This document shows positions 1 through 6,301 of a DNA stretch of 7,301 nucleotides, one piece after another. The position numbers were made by a program, and so were the translations under genes. Source of the stretch: Vulcanimicrobiota bacterium (GTDB taxonomy: Bacteria > Vulcanimicrobiota > Vulcanimicrobiia > Vulcanimicrobiales > Vulcanimicrobiaceae); the NCBI GenBank assembly GCA_030043675.1, contig JASHXG010000109.1:1-7301 (forward strand), given 5' to 3'. Position 1 is the stretch's first letter; each line of letters starts with the position of its first letter. A model generated the notes under the pieces. That model worked only from the letters and a program-made list of their open reading frames with translations. It was not told the origin of the DNA and made no database searches.

Positions 1-1
1 C

Positions 2-115
2 CTCCGCGATGCGCCTGCCGACCGGCAACAGAACCTTGCCACCTATCAGGATCCGTCACTCCCGCTCAACACGAGCGTCGTTCCCGCCATCGCGGCATTC
101 CTGCTGGCGCCATGA
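2..115 (+). CDS. C-terminal end of an unrecognised protein upstream of dapD (partial)
   Basis: Only the last 37 codons are present. They read without interruption into a TGA that overlaps the dapD ATG as ATGA. The tail contains DPSLPLNTSVVPAIAAFLL and ends in a short hydrophobic helix-like segment. I chose this frame because it gives the 4-bp overlap used at other junctions here, has a GC-rich third position (about 27 of 37 codons) and a protein-like composition. The other two frames are also open over this stretch but look poorer: one runs into dapD in frame with a weaker GC3 bias, and the other is Arg/Ser-rich. Position just before dapD and dapC makes another diaminopimelate/lysine gene possible, such as dapE, dapA or dapB. 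I do not recognise a family signature, so no function is assigned. Confidence 0.5.
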   Translation, partial: LRDAPADRQQNLATYQDPSLPLNTSVVPAIAAFLLAP

Positions 116-939
116 ACGGCGACGAGCTTCGCGCTGCGATCGAAGCGTTAGCGAGCGGTGACGGAGACGTGCGCGGGCGCGAAGGGCGTGCCGTCGACCG
201 CGTCGTCGCGCTGCTCGACGAGGGCGAGTTGCGCGTTGCCGAGCCGCGCGACGGCGAATGGATCACCAACGCTTGGGTGAAAGAGGCGATCCTGCTCTAT
301 TTTCGCCGCCGCGACGTCGATTGGATCGGCGACCGGGAGCGCGATCCGCTCGTCTATTACGACAAACTTCCGGTCAAGCGCAACTATAAGAAGCTTGGCG
401 TGCGCTGCGTGCCGCCGGGGGTCGCGCGCTACGGCAGCTTCCTTGGACGCGGCGTGATTCTCATGCCCGCCTTCGTCAACGTCGGCGCCTACGTCGGCGA
501 GGAGACGATGATCGACACGTGGGCAACGGTCGGCTCGTGCGCGCAGATCGGGAAGAGCGTCCATCTCTCGGGCGGGGTCGGGATCGGCGGCGTGCTCGAG
601 CCGCCGCAGGCGGCGCCGGTGATCGTCGAAGACGGTGCCTTCGTCGGTTCGCGCTGCATCGTGGTGGAAGGCGTGCGCGTCGAGCGCGAAGCGGTGCTCG
701 GCGCCGGCGTCACGTTGACGGCCAGCACGCCGATCGTCGACGTGCGTGGAAGCGAACCGGTCGTGAGCAAAGGCCTCGTTCCATCCCGCGCGGTCGTCAT
801 TCCCGGCACCCTTCCCAAGCATTTTCCCGCCGGTGAGTACGGCACGCCGTGCGCGTTGATCGTCGGCGAGCGCAGCGAATCGACCGACCGGAAGACCTCG
901 CTCAACGCGGTCCTGCGCGAGTACGAGGTCGTGGTGTGA
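112..939 (+). CDS. dapD: 2,3,4,5-tetrahydropyridine-2,6-dicarboxylate N-succinyltransferase (DapD)
   Basis: This cytosolic enzyme transfers succinyl from succinyl-CoA to tetrahydrodipicolinate, giving N-succinyl-2-amino-6-oxopimelate in the succinylase route to meso-DAP and lysine. The protein has 275 residues, the usual length. An alpha-helical N-terminal domain (about 1–100) carries LRVAEPRDGEW at 40–50. It is followed by a left-handed beta-helix of hexapeptide repeats (about 101–235), including MIDTWATVGSCAQIGK at 133–148 and HLSGGVGIGGVLEP at 151–164. D135 aligns with the catalytic Asp of E. coli-type DapD (D141). The segment SRCIVVEG at 180–187 and the C-terminal FPAGEYGTPCALIVG and ESTDRKTSLN resemble the Bacteroidota-type subgroup as I remember it. 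The ATG at 112 matches the family N-terminus. No clear Shine-Dalgarno sequence precedes it, so translation is probably coupled to the upstream gene through the ATGA overlap. Confidence 0.96.
   Translation: MNGDELRAAIEALASGDGDVRGREGRAVDRVVALLDEGELRVAEPRDGEWITNAWVKEAILLYFRRRDVDWIGDRERDPLVYYDKLPVKRNYKKLGVRCVPPGVARYGSFLGRGVILMPAFVNVGAYVGEETMIDTWATVGSCAQIGKSVHLSGGVGIGGVLEPPQAAPVIVEDGAFVGSRCIVVEGVRVEREAVLGAGVTLTASTPIVDVRGSEPVVSKGLVPSRAVVIPGTLPKHFPAGEYGTPCALIVGERSESTDRKTSLNAVLREYEVVV
925..929 (+). promoter_or_regulatory. Ribosome binding site for the aminotransferase GTG start
   Basis: GAGGT lies inside the end of dapD, six bases before the GTG at 936. It supports that GTG as the true start. Other in-frame candidates are a more upstream ATG at 849, deep inside dapD, and an internal ATG at 981. 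Confidence 0.6.
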
Positions 940-2072
940 ATCCGCGCGTCTTCGAGATTCCCGTTTCGCTGATCCGCGAGATGGCATCGCGCAGGCGCCC
1001 GAGCTCGATCGACTTAGGGCTTGGAGAACCCTCGCTCTTACCCAGCCGCGAGCATTTCGAGCACGCGATGCGTTACGTTGCCGAGCACGGCGTAAAATAC
1101 ACGCCGAACGCCGGCGATCCCGAGCTGCGGGAAGCGATCGCGCGGCACTACCGCTATCCGCAGATGGACCGCGCCGAAAACGTCTGCGTGACCATCGGTT
1201 CGCAAGAGGCGATGTACGTCGCGCTCAAGACGGTGCTCGACCCGGCGCGCGACGAACTGCTGGTCGTCGAACCAACGTTCCCGTCGTATTCGAAAATGGC
1301 GGCGTTGCAAGGCGTCGCCGTGCGCGGCGTCGCGATGCGCGCGCAGGACGAGTTCGCTTTCGACGCCGAGCGAATCGCCGCGGCGGTCAGCGCGCGCACG
1401 CGCGCAATCGTGATCTGCTCGCCGTGTAATCCGACGACGCGCGTCATCTCGCAGAGCGCTGCCGATGAGCTCGCGCGTGCCCTCGAACACCGCGCCGGCG
1501 AGCCGGTTTGGTTGATACACGACGAGATCTACCGCGAGCAGAGCTTCGTCGACTATGCGGCCGCCCTGGCGCAGCGCTATCCGCGGACGATCGTTACGAA
1601 CTCGATAAGCAAGAGTAACGCGCTAACCGGTTTACGTCTCGGATGGCTGCTGGCTCCGGCGGACTTCGCCGCGCAAGCAATCAAAGTGCACGCCTGGATA
1701 ACCTCGTGCGCCGACACCTTCGCACAGCAGGTTGCATTACATGTCTTCTCGTCTCGAGGCAGCGTGCACGAGCACGCGTCGTGGTACCGCCGGCACCGGC
1801 TCGAGCTGCTCGCGGCGCTGCACGCGAGCGGCCTGCGATTCATCGCACCGGAGGGGACCTTCTACGCCGCCGTGCGCCTGCCCGACGGCACGCCGTCACT
1901 CGCCGCAGCCCATGAGTTGATCGAGCGCTACGACGTCGTCGCGGTTCCGGGCGTCGCGTTCGGCGCGTCGATGGAGGGCTGGCTGCGCTTGAGCTGGGTC
2001 GCCGGAGCGGAACGCGTCCGCGAAGGCATCGAGCGCATCGCCGCCTACTGCGCTTCAAAAGCTGTGGCTTAG
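936..2072 (+). CDS. dapC: Class I/II PLP aminotransferase, probable N-succinyl-diaminopimelate aminotransferase (DapC)
   Basis: The 378-residue product is a fold-type I PLP aminotransferase. Visible signatures are GLGEPS at 28–33, GSQEAMYVAL at 88–97, SPCNPTT at 162–168 with PLP-contacting N165, HDEIY with D196 and Y199, SISKSNALTGLRLGW with Schiff-base lysine K226 and phosphate-binding R234, and RLSW with the substrate-carboxylate arginine R351. The expected reaction is glutamate-dependent transamination of N-succinyl-2-amino-6-oxopimelate, the step directly after DapD. The family signature alone cannot separate this from aspartate, alanine or other aminotransferases. The DapC call rests on the GTGA overlap with dapD. 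I chose GTG 936 for its GAGGT site and that overlap. The motif usually written NPxNPTG reads NPTT here, a minor departure. The aminotransferase fold is certain and the substrate is inferred. Confidence 0.82.
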   Translation: MNPRVFEIPVSLIREMASRRRPSSIDLGLGEPSLLPSREHFEHAMRYVAEHGVKYTPNAGDPELREAIARHYRYPQMDRAENVCVTIGSQEAMYVALKTVLDPARDELLVVEPTFPSYSKMAALQGVAVRGVAMRAQDEFAFDAERIAAAVSARTRAIVICSPCNPTTRVISQSAADELARALEHRAGEPVWLIHDEIYREQSFVDYAAALAQRYPRTIVTNSISKSNALTGLRLGWLLAPADFAAQAIKVHAWITSCADTFAQQVALHVFSSRGSVHEHASWYRRHRLELLAALHASGLRFIAPEGTFYAAVRLPDGTPSLAAAHELIERYDVVAVPGVAFGASMEGWLRLSWVAGAERVREGIERIAAYCASKAVA

Positions 2073-2132
2073 CTGCCCCCGATCAGCTGGCCCAAGCGGA
2101 AGGAAGCCAATACTGCCGCTCGGACGTTCGTC

Positions 2133-2153
2133 GCTCGCCTCCTGCTCGCTCCT
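2133..2153. repeat. Short imperfect tandem repeat inside the intergenic element
   Basis: GCTCGCCTCCT (2133–2143) is followed at once by GCTCGCTCCT (2144–2153), which differs by loss of one C. It forms a pyrimidine-rich tract in the unpaired left side of the element. No function is evident. Confidence 0.45.
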
Positions 2154-2156
2154 ACT

Positions 2157-2219
2157 CGTGCGCTTTTTCGCAACACCAAATGAATACGCTATCCATGGCT
2201 TTTGCGAAAAAGTCGCACG
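2157..2219 (-). repeat. Inner 17-bp hairpin with apical stem-loop
   Basis: CGTGCG (2157–2162) plus CTTTTTCGCAA (2163–2173) pair with TTGCGAAAAAG (2202–2212) and CGCACG (2214–2219), leaving only T2213 bulged. Inside, CCA (2176–2178) pairs with TGG (2196–2198), and TGAATA (2181–2186) pairs with TATCCA (2190–2195) around a CGC loop. The apical stem is complete only on minus-strand RNA, where position 2183 with 2193 becomes a U·G wobble; on plus-strand RNA it is an A·C mismatch. The T5 runs lie on the 5' side of the stem on both strands, so this is not a canonical intrinsic terminator. Confidence 0.7.
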
Positions 2220-2252
2220 CCTCGCTTGCGTATTGGCTTCCTTCCGCTTGAG

Positions 2253-3614
2253 CTACCCGATCCAGACGGTTTGGATGTTGGTGAATTCGTGGATGCCGAA
2301 GGCGGAGAGCTCGCGCCCGTAGCCGCTGCGTTTCACGCCGCCGAAGGGCAGGCGCGGATCGCTGGCGACGATGCCGTTGATGAAGACCGCGCCGGCTTCC
2401 ACGTGCGCAGCAAAGGCTTGCGCCGCGTCGACGTCGCGCGTCCATAGGCTCGAACCCAGACCAAAAGACGATGCGTTGGCTAAGGTGAGGGCCTGTTCGC
2501 GATCGCTCGCGCGCACCACGGCGGCGGCCGGCCCGAAGACCTCTTCATCGAACATGCGCATTCCCGGAACCACGTTCGTGACGACGGTCGGCTCGTAGAA
2601 GTAGCCGGTGCGCTCGAGGTATCTGCCGCCCAGCGCCAGCCGGGCTCCGCTCTCGATCGTTGCCAGCACTTGCTCGTGCACCGTTTGGCGCAGATCGGCG
2701 CGCGCGCAGGGACCGAGCGCGACCTGCTCGTCCATCGGATTGCCGACGACCTGAGTCGCGGAGAGCTCGACGAAGCGGGCCACGAACTCGTCGTGGACCG
2801 CGTCCTCGACGATGAAGCGTTTGGCCGCGATGCAGCTTTCGCCGTTGTTTTGAAAGCGCGCCGTTACCGCGGTCTTGGCAGCGGTCCCGAGATCAGCGTC
2901 GCGCAAGACGATGAATGGATCCGAACCGCCAAGCTCGAGGACGCACTTCTTGAGCACGTCACCAGCCGCGGCCGCGACGGCGGCGCCGGCGCGTTCGCTG
3001 CCGGTGAGCGTCACCGCGGCGATGCGCGGGTCGGCGATCAGTTCGTCGATCTCCTCGCCGCGCGCGAGGAGCACGCCGAACAGGCCTTCCGGAGCGCCGG
3101 CGTCGCGAAAGGTGCGCTCGATCTCGAGCGCGCAACGGGTGGTGTTCGCGGCATGCTTGAGAAGGACCGCATTTCCGGCCATCATGGCGGGCGCGGCGGC
3201 GCGGAAGACCTGCCAAAAGGGGAAGTTCCACGGCATGATCGCCAGCACCACGCCGAGCGGCCGAAAGGCGACGTAGCTGCGCGCAGCGTTTGACGGCGCC
3301 TCTTGCGGCGCCAGCATGGCGCGCGCGTGCTCCGCGAAATACTCGAGCGCCCATGCGCACTTCTCGACCTCGGCGCGCGCCTGTGCGATCGGCTTGCCCA
3401 TCTCGCGCACCGCGGTCGCGGCGAGCTCGTCACGCTCGGCGCGCAACCGCTGCGCAATCGACTGCAGGACCGGCGCGCGGTCTTCGATCGGAGCTGCGCC
3501 CCAGGCGACGGCGCGGCGCGCCGCCGCCTCGAGCTTGGCGTCGATCGCGGTGCGATCCATCGTGGGGATGCGCTCGAGCACCGCCTCCGTAGTCGGATCG
3601 ATCGTGACGATCAT
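2253..3614 (-). CDS. sad: Succinate-semialdehyde dehydrogenase, Sad/YneI type (aldehyde dehydrogenase superfamily)
   Basis: The 453-residue cytosolic aldehyde dehydrogenase is expected to oxidise succinate semialdehyde to succinate, NAD+-linked in the YneI family. It resembles E. coli YneI (Sad) along its full length: REMGKPIAQARAEV at 70–83, LAIMPWNFPFWQV at 124–136, KKCVLELGGSDPFIVL at 222–237, AAKRFI at 263–268, DEEVFGP at 356–362, and a C-terminal FGGVKRSGYGREL and HEFTNIQTVW. Catalytic residues are C261 (in NNGESC), general base E227 and oxyanion N130. Nucleotide-site residues include K153 and the GSERAG turn at 205–210. I chose ATG 3614 because it overlaps the peptidase stop as ATGA and matches the family N-terminus. 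The in-frame GTG at 3632 would add six residues with no support. No Shine-Dalgarno site is visible, so coupling is likely. Substrate specificity is inferred from similarity; other short-chain semialdehydes are possible. Confidence 0.88.
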   Translation of the reverse strand: MIVTIDPTTEAVLERIPTMDRTAIDAKLEAAARRAVAWGAAPIEDRAPVLQSIAQRLRAERDELAATAVREMGKPIAQARAEVEKCAWALEYFAEHARAMLAPQEAPSNAARSYVAFRPLGVVLAIMPWNFPFWQVFRAAAPAMMAGNAVLLKHAANTTRCALEIERTFRDAGAPEGLFGVLLARGEEIDELIADPRIAAVTLTGSERAGAAVAAAAGDVLKKCVLELGGSDPFIVLRDADLGTAAKTAVTARFQNNGESCIAAKRFIVEDAVHDEFVARFVELSATQVVGNPMDEQVALGPCARADLRQTVHEQVLATIESGARLALGGRYLERTGYFYEPTVVTNVVPGMRMFDEEVFGPAAAVVRASDREQALTLANASSFGLGSSLWTRDVDAAQAFAAHVEAGAVFINGIVASDPRLPFGGVKRSGYGRELSAFGIHEFTNIQTVWIG

Positions 3615-6301
3615 AGAGTGTGTTGCGACCACGGCCCGGCCGGTCCGGCATAGACTTCGACGAGGCGGCTCGGCCGCAGGTACGCGCGCGCCACGCGCTG
3701 GACGTCGGCGGCGGTAATGCGGGCGAAGCGTTCGTTGAGCGTGCCGTAATAGTCGAGCGGCAGACCGTTGACCGCAATGTCGAGGAGCTGTTTTGCCTGT
3801 CCGTCCGACGAGGCTTCCTCGAGGAGCGCGTCGCTCGCCAAGCGGACCTTGGCTTCTTGAAGCTCGGTTGACGAGACCGGTTGTTGCTGAAGTTGCTGCA
3901 GCTCTTGACGGACGAACTGGACGGCCTCGACGACCCGCTGGGGTGAGGCGTTCAGCTCGACGCGAAAGTCGCCGCGATCCGCGTCGGCGTCGAGCGAGCT
4001 GGTCACGTTGTAGACGAGGCCGCGCTTCTGCCGCAGCTCTTGCCAGAGGCGCGACTCGAACGCGCCGCTGCCGCCGAGAATCTGATTGAGCACCAGGAAG
4101 GTGTCATAATCCGGATTCGAGCGCGAGAGCGCCGGCTGGCCGAGACGGATATAGACCTGATTTGCCGCCGTGCCGATATAGTCGCTCCCCTGCGTCGCCG
4201 GCGGCATCGGCATCAGGTGCGCATCGGGTTTCGGGCCACTCGCCTGCCACGATCCGAAGGCCGCTTCGAGGGCGGTGCGAACGTCCTCGGGAGAGAGATC
4301 TCCCACCACGGCAATCGTGGTCAGGTCCGGTCGCCAGTAACGCGCGGTATACGCCAGCAGATCGTCGCGCGTGATCGCCTGCACGCTCTGCGCGGTCGGC
4401 ACGTGCAGCGTCGGATCGTCGCTGGCCAGCAGCAACTGATTGTATGCGCGGTCGATCATCACGCCGGAGATATTCGCCTCCGACGCGAGGCTATTGGCGG
4501 TTTGCGAGCGCTCGAGCTGGAGCCACGGATCCGCGAACGTCGGATGCGCTTCGCCGTCGGCGAGAATTTCCGCGATGCTCCCGAAGTCGCGAACCTCGCC
4601 CTGCGCCGAAAACTCTTGGCCGGTCTGCACGAATGCGCCCATTGCGTCGGTTGCCTCCCGGCGCTCCGCGAACGGATACTTCGCGCTGCCGTAATCGGCG
4701 GCCGACGAGGCGAGTTGGATCAATCCCTCCTTGCCTACCGGCTCGAAGGCGGGCGAAGACGCGATCTTCCCTTGCAACACGAAGGTCGGCCGATCGGTCT
4801 TCTGTTGGACGATGACGTGGATGCCGTTGGAGAGCCGGAATGCCACCGGGGCGAGCGCGCTGCGTACGGTCGTCGGCTTACGCACGGCTTGCGCGATCCA
4901 GCTCGGCTCGACGATCGGACCGTTGGGAATCCGCTTCGAGAAATCGTCGCTCGCTTCGGTCGTGCTCTTCTGCGAGTTGCCCTTGGGCGGGCTCTCGTTA
5001 GGCGTCAGATGTCCGACGACGTTCGGCTGGCGCATGTACGTCCGCATCACGTCGAGCAGATCGTCGCCGGTCAAGGCGGCGAGGCGACTGTCTTCGTCTT
5101 GGATTTTCTCGCCCACGATTCCGTACGTGTAACCCGCCAGGTCGCCGATGCCGTCGATCGAGTCGGCGTCGTAGAGTCGCTCGGCGATCGTCATGCGCTT
5201 GGCCGCCGTGACGAGACTGGGAGAAAACCCGTTCTTGAGCACCGAGTCGAGCGTCGATTGGAAGATCGCTTGCGCTTCGCTGCCGGTGTGCCCGGGATTG
5301 AGGATGATGAAGACGTTGAGCAGTCCGCCACGCAGTTGCGTATCCGAGTTGGCTTCGATGCCGAGGGCCACGTTCGTCTCGACGAGCGCCTGATAGAACG
5401 GCGAGCGCTGATTTTCGAGCAGCGTTGCGAGCGTGCTTACCGCCGCTTCACCGGGCTGCGTGTCACCCGGAATCGCGTATGCCAGGTCGAGAATTTCGAA
5501 CGGGAAAGGGAACTGCGCCTCGACCGTCTGTCCGGACGCGGGGTGCGGATTGAGATCGGGCTTGGCCGGCAGTTTCTTCGATGGGATCGCGCCAAAGTAG
5601 CGCTTCGCCTTTGCGAAGACCGTTGCGTGATCGACGGCGCCGGCGACCACGAGGGTGGCGTTGTTCGGCGCGTACCATTCGTGATAGTAGCGCGCGATGT
5701 CGGCCACGGTCGCTCGCGCGACGTCATCGCGATAGCCTAACGGGGTGCGGCCGGCGGACTGATCGGGAAATGCGGCCGCACGAACGCGCGCGAGCAAGTT
5801 GAAGAACGGCGAGCTCGCATCACCGTCGAGCTCGTTGAGCACTGCATTGCGCTCGACCGCCCAGTCCGACGCGCGCATCGCCGCGTGCTGCATCCGGTCG
5901 GCCTCGACGTAGAGTGCGACGTCGAGCTTGTCGGCCGGCATCTCGAAGTAAAACTGAGTGTAATCGTAGTTCGTCTCGCCGTTCATCTGAGCGCCGAGGC
6001 GCGCCACGATGTCGTCCAGACCACCCGCCGAAATCTCCGGCGTGCCACGGAACATCATGTGTTCGGTTGCGTGTGCGAGGCCGGTCTTGCCCGGCGTCTC
6101 GTCGAGCGAGCCGAATCCGTACCAGACCGCCGTCTGAACGACCGGCGCGGCCGGATCCTCGACCACGACGACTTTCAGACCGTTCTGCAGCGTCGTGGTG
6201 AAGATGCCGGCGTCGCCGGGTCCGTTTTGTGCACGCGCGACAAACGGCGTAAGGACCGCGAGCATCAGTGCGATCGAGAGAAGGCGTAGTCGGAGGGTCA
6301 C
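3611..6301 (-). CDS. Exported two-domain M16 family zinc metallopeptidase (insulinase/pitrilysin-like)
   Basis: The 896-residue protein begins with a signal peptide: Arg at 4 and 6, a hydrophobic stretch at about 7–22, and an ARA|Q cleavage site after residue 24. It should therefore act in the periplasm or outside the cell. The first M16 unit carries the inverted zinc motif HATEH (H77, E80, H81), with third ligand E157 in VLNEL and the accompanying E150. A non-catalytic M16 C-lobe follows to about 435, then a polar linker (about 436–480). The second M16 unit (about 481–890) has no HxxEH but keeps the R757…Y764 pattern in LRQKRGLVYNV. This active plus inactive layout is standard for fused bacterial M16 proteases. 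The GTG at 6301 overlaps the upstream stop as GTGA, lies ten bases after GGGAG, and puts the signal peptide at the N-terminus. The longer in-frame start at 6352 would bury it. The natural substrate is unknown. Confidence 0.92.
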   Translation of the reverse strand: MTLRLRLLSIALMLAVLTPFVARAQNGPGDAGIFTTTLQNGLKVVVVEDPAAPVVQTAVWYGFGSLDETPGKTGLAHATEHMMFRGTPEISAGGLDDIVARLGAQMNGETNYDYTQFYFEMPADKLDVALYVEADRMQHAAMRASDWAVERNAVLNELDGDASSPFFNLLARVRAAAFPDQSAGRTPLGYRDDVARATVADIARYYHEWYAPNNATLVVAGAVDHATVFAKAKRYFGAIPSKKLPAKPDLNPHPASGQTVEAQFPFPFEILDLAYAIPGDTQPGEAAVSTLATLLENQRSPFYQALVETNVALGIEANSDTQLRGGLLNVFIILNPGHTGSEAQAIFQSTLDSVLKNGFSPSLVTAAKRMTIAERLYDADSIDGIGDLAGYTYGIVGEKIQDEDSRLAALTGDDLLDVMRTYMRQPNVVGHLTPNESPPKGNSQKSTTEASDDFSKRIPNGPIVEPSWIAQAVRKPTTVRSALAPVAFRLSNGIHVIVQQKTDRPTFVLQGKIASSPAFEPVGKEGLIQLASSAADYGSAKYPFAERREATDAMGAFVQTGQEFSAQGEVRDFGSIAEILADGEAHPTFADPWLQLERSQTANSLASEANISGVMIDRAYNQLLLASDDPTLHVPTAQSVQAITRDDLLAYTARYWRPDLTTIAVVGDLSPEDVRTALEAAFGSWQASGPKPDAHLMPMPPATQGSDYIGTAANQVYIRLGQPALSRSNPDYDTFLVLNQILGGSGAFESRLWQELRQKRGLVYNVTSSLDADADRGDFRVELNASPQRVVEAVQFVRQELQQLQQQPVSSTELQEAKVRLASDALLEEASSDGQAKQLLDIAVNGLPLDYYGTLNERFARITAADVQRVARAYLRPSRLVEVYAGPAGPWSQHTL

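Larger units (their letters stand above)
2093..2250. repeat. Nested inverted-repeat element between the convergent operons (possible MITE/REP-like repeat or structured RNA)
   Basis: Bases 2093–2113 and 2230–2250 are perfect 21-bp inverted copies (starting CAAGCGGAAGG on the left, ending CCTTCCGCTTG on the right). Between them lies a second inverted repeat (2157–2173 with 2202–2219) and an apical hairpin (2176–2198). Almost the whole element can therefore fold, with an asymmetric internal loop of 43 bases on one side and 10 on the other. The central 60 bases are about 47% GC, clearly below the coding flanks. The element fills most of the 180-bp gap and ends two bases before the dehydrogenase stop codon. 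It encodes no transposase. Possible natures are a non-autonomous mobile repeat, a bidirectional transcription barrier, or a small structured RNA. The sequence alone does not decide between them. Confidence 0.75.

Noticed and set aside
180..187. Loss of a catalytic glutamate in DapD
   Set aside because: The residue aligned with E. coli Glu189 is Ile183, which first looked like a missing active-site residue. The SRCIVVEG form is, as I recall, normal in a large DapD subgroup, so it is a subtype feature and not a defect.
849..935. Longer aminotransferase start at ATG 849
   Set aside because: It would overlap dapD by 91 bases and add 29 residues with no family similarity. GTG 936 has a GAGGT site and the GTGA overlap.
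148..987. 279-codon open frame on the minus strand across dapD
   Set aside because: It lies opposite a strongly conserved dapD, its composition is biased to Arg, Asp, His and Ala, and no family is recognisable.
2157..2219. Canonical Rho-independent terminator
   Set aside because: The stem is strong, but the T5 run is on the 5' side of the hairpin on both strands and no U-tract follows the stem. The loop is also long unless the apical hairpin forms.
2152..2445. 97-codon minus-strand frame running from sad into the intergenic element
   Set aside because: Most of it is an out-of-frame, Arg-rich reading of the dehydrogenase gene. Only its last 30 or so codons fall in the repeat element, with no start signal there.
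2670..3293. 207-codon plus-strand frame inside the dehydrogenase gene
   Set aside because: It is an antisense shadow of the Sad/YneI-type gene, whose catalytic motifs are intact.
3615..3632. Dehydrogenase start at GTG 3632
   Set aside because: It adds six residues not expected from the YneI family. ATG 3614 gives the ATGA overlap with the peptidase stop.
4040..5740. 566-codon open frame on the plus strand inside the M16 peptidase gene
   Set aside because: It is antisense to a clear protease with signal peptide and zinc motif. Its first codon positions fall on the GC-rich third positions of the real gene, the usual cause of long shadow frames at high GC. Its Arg/Glu/Asp/His-rich product shows no motif.
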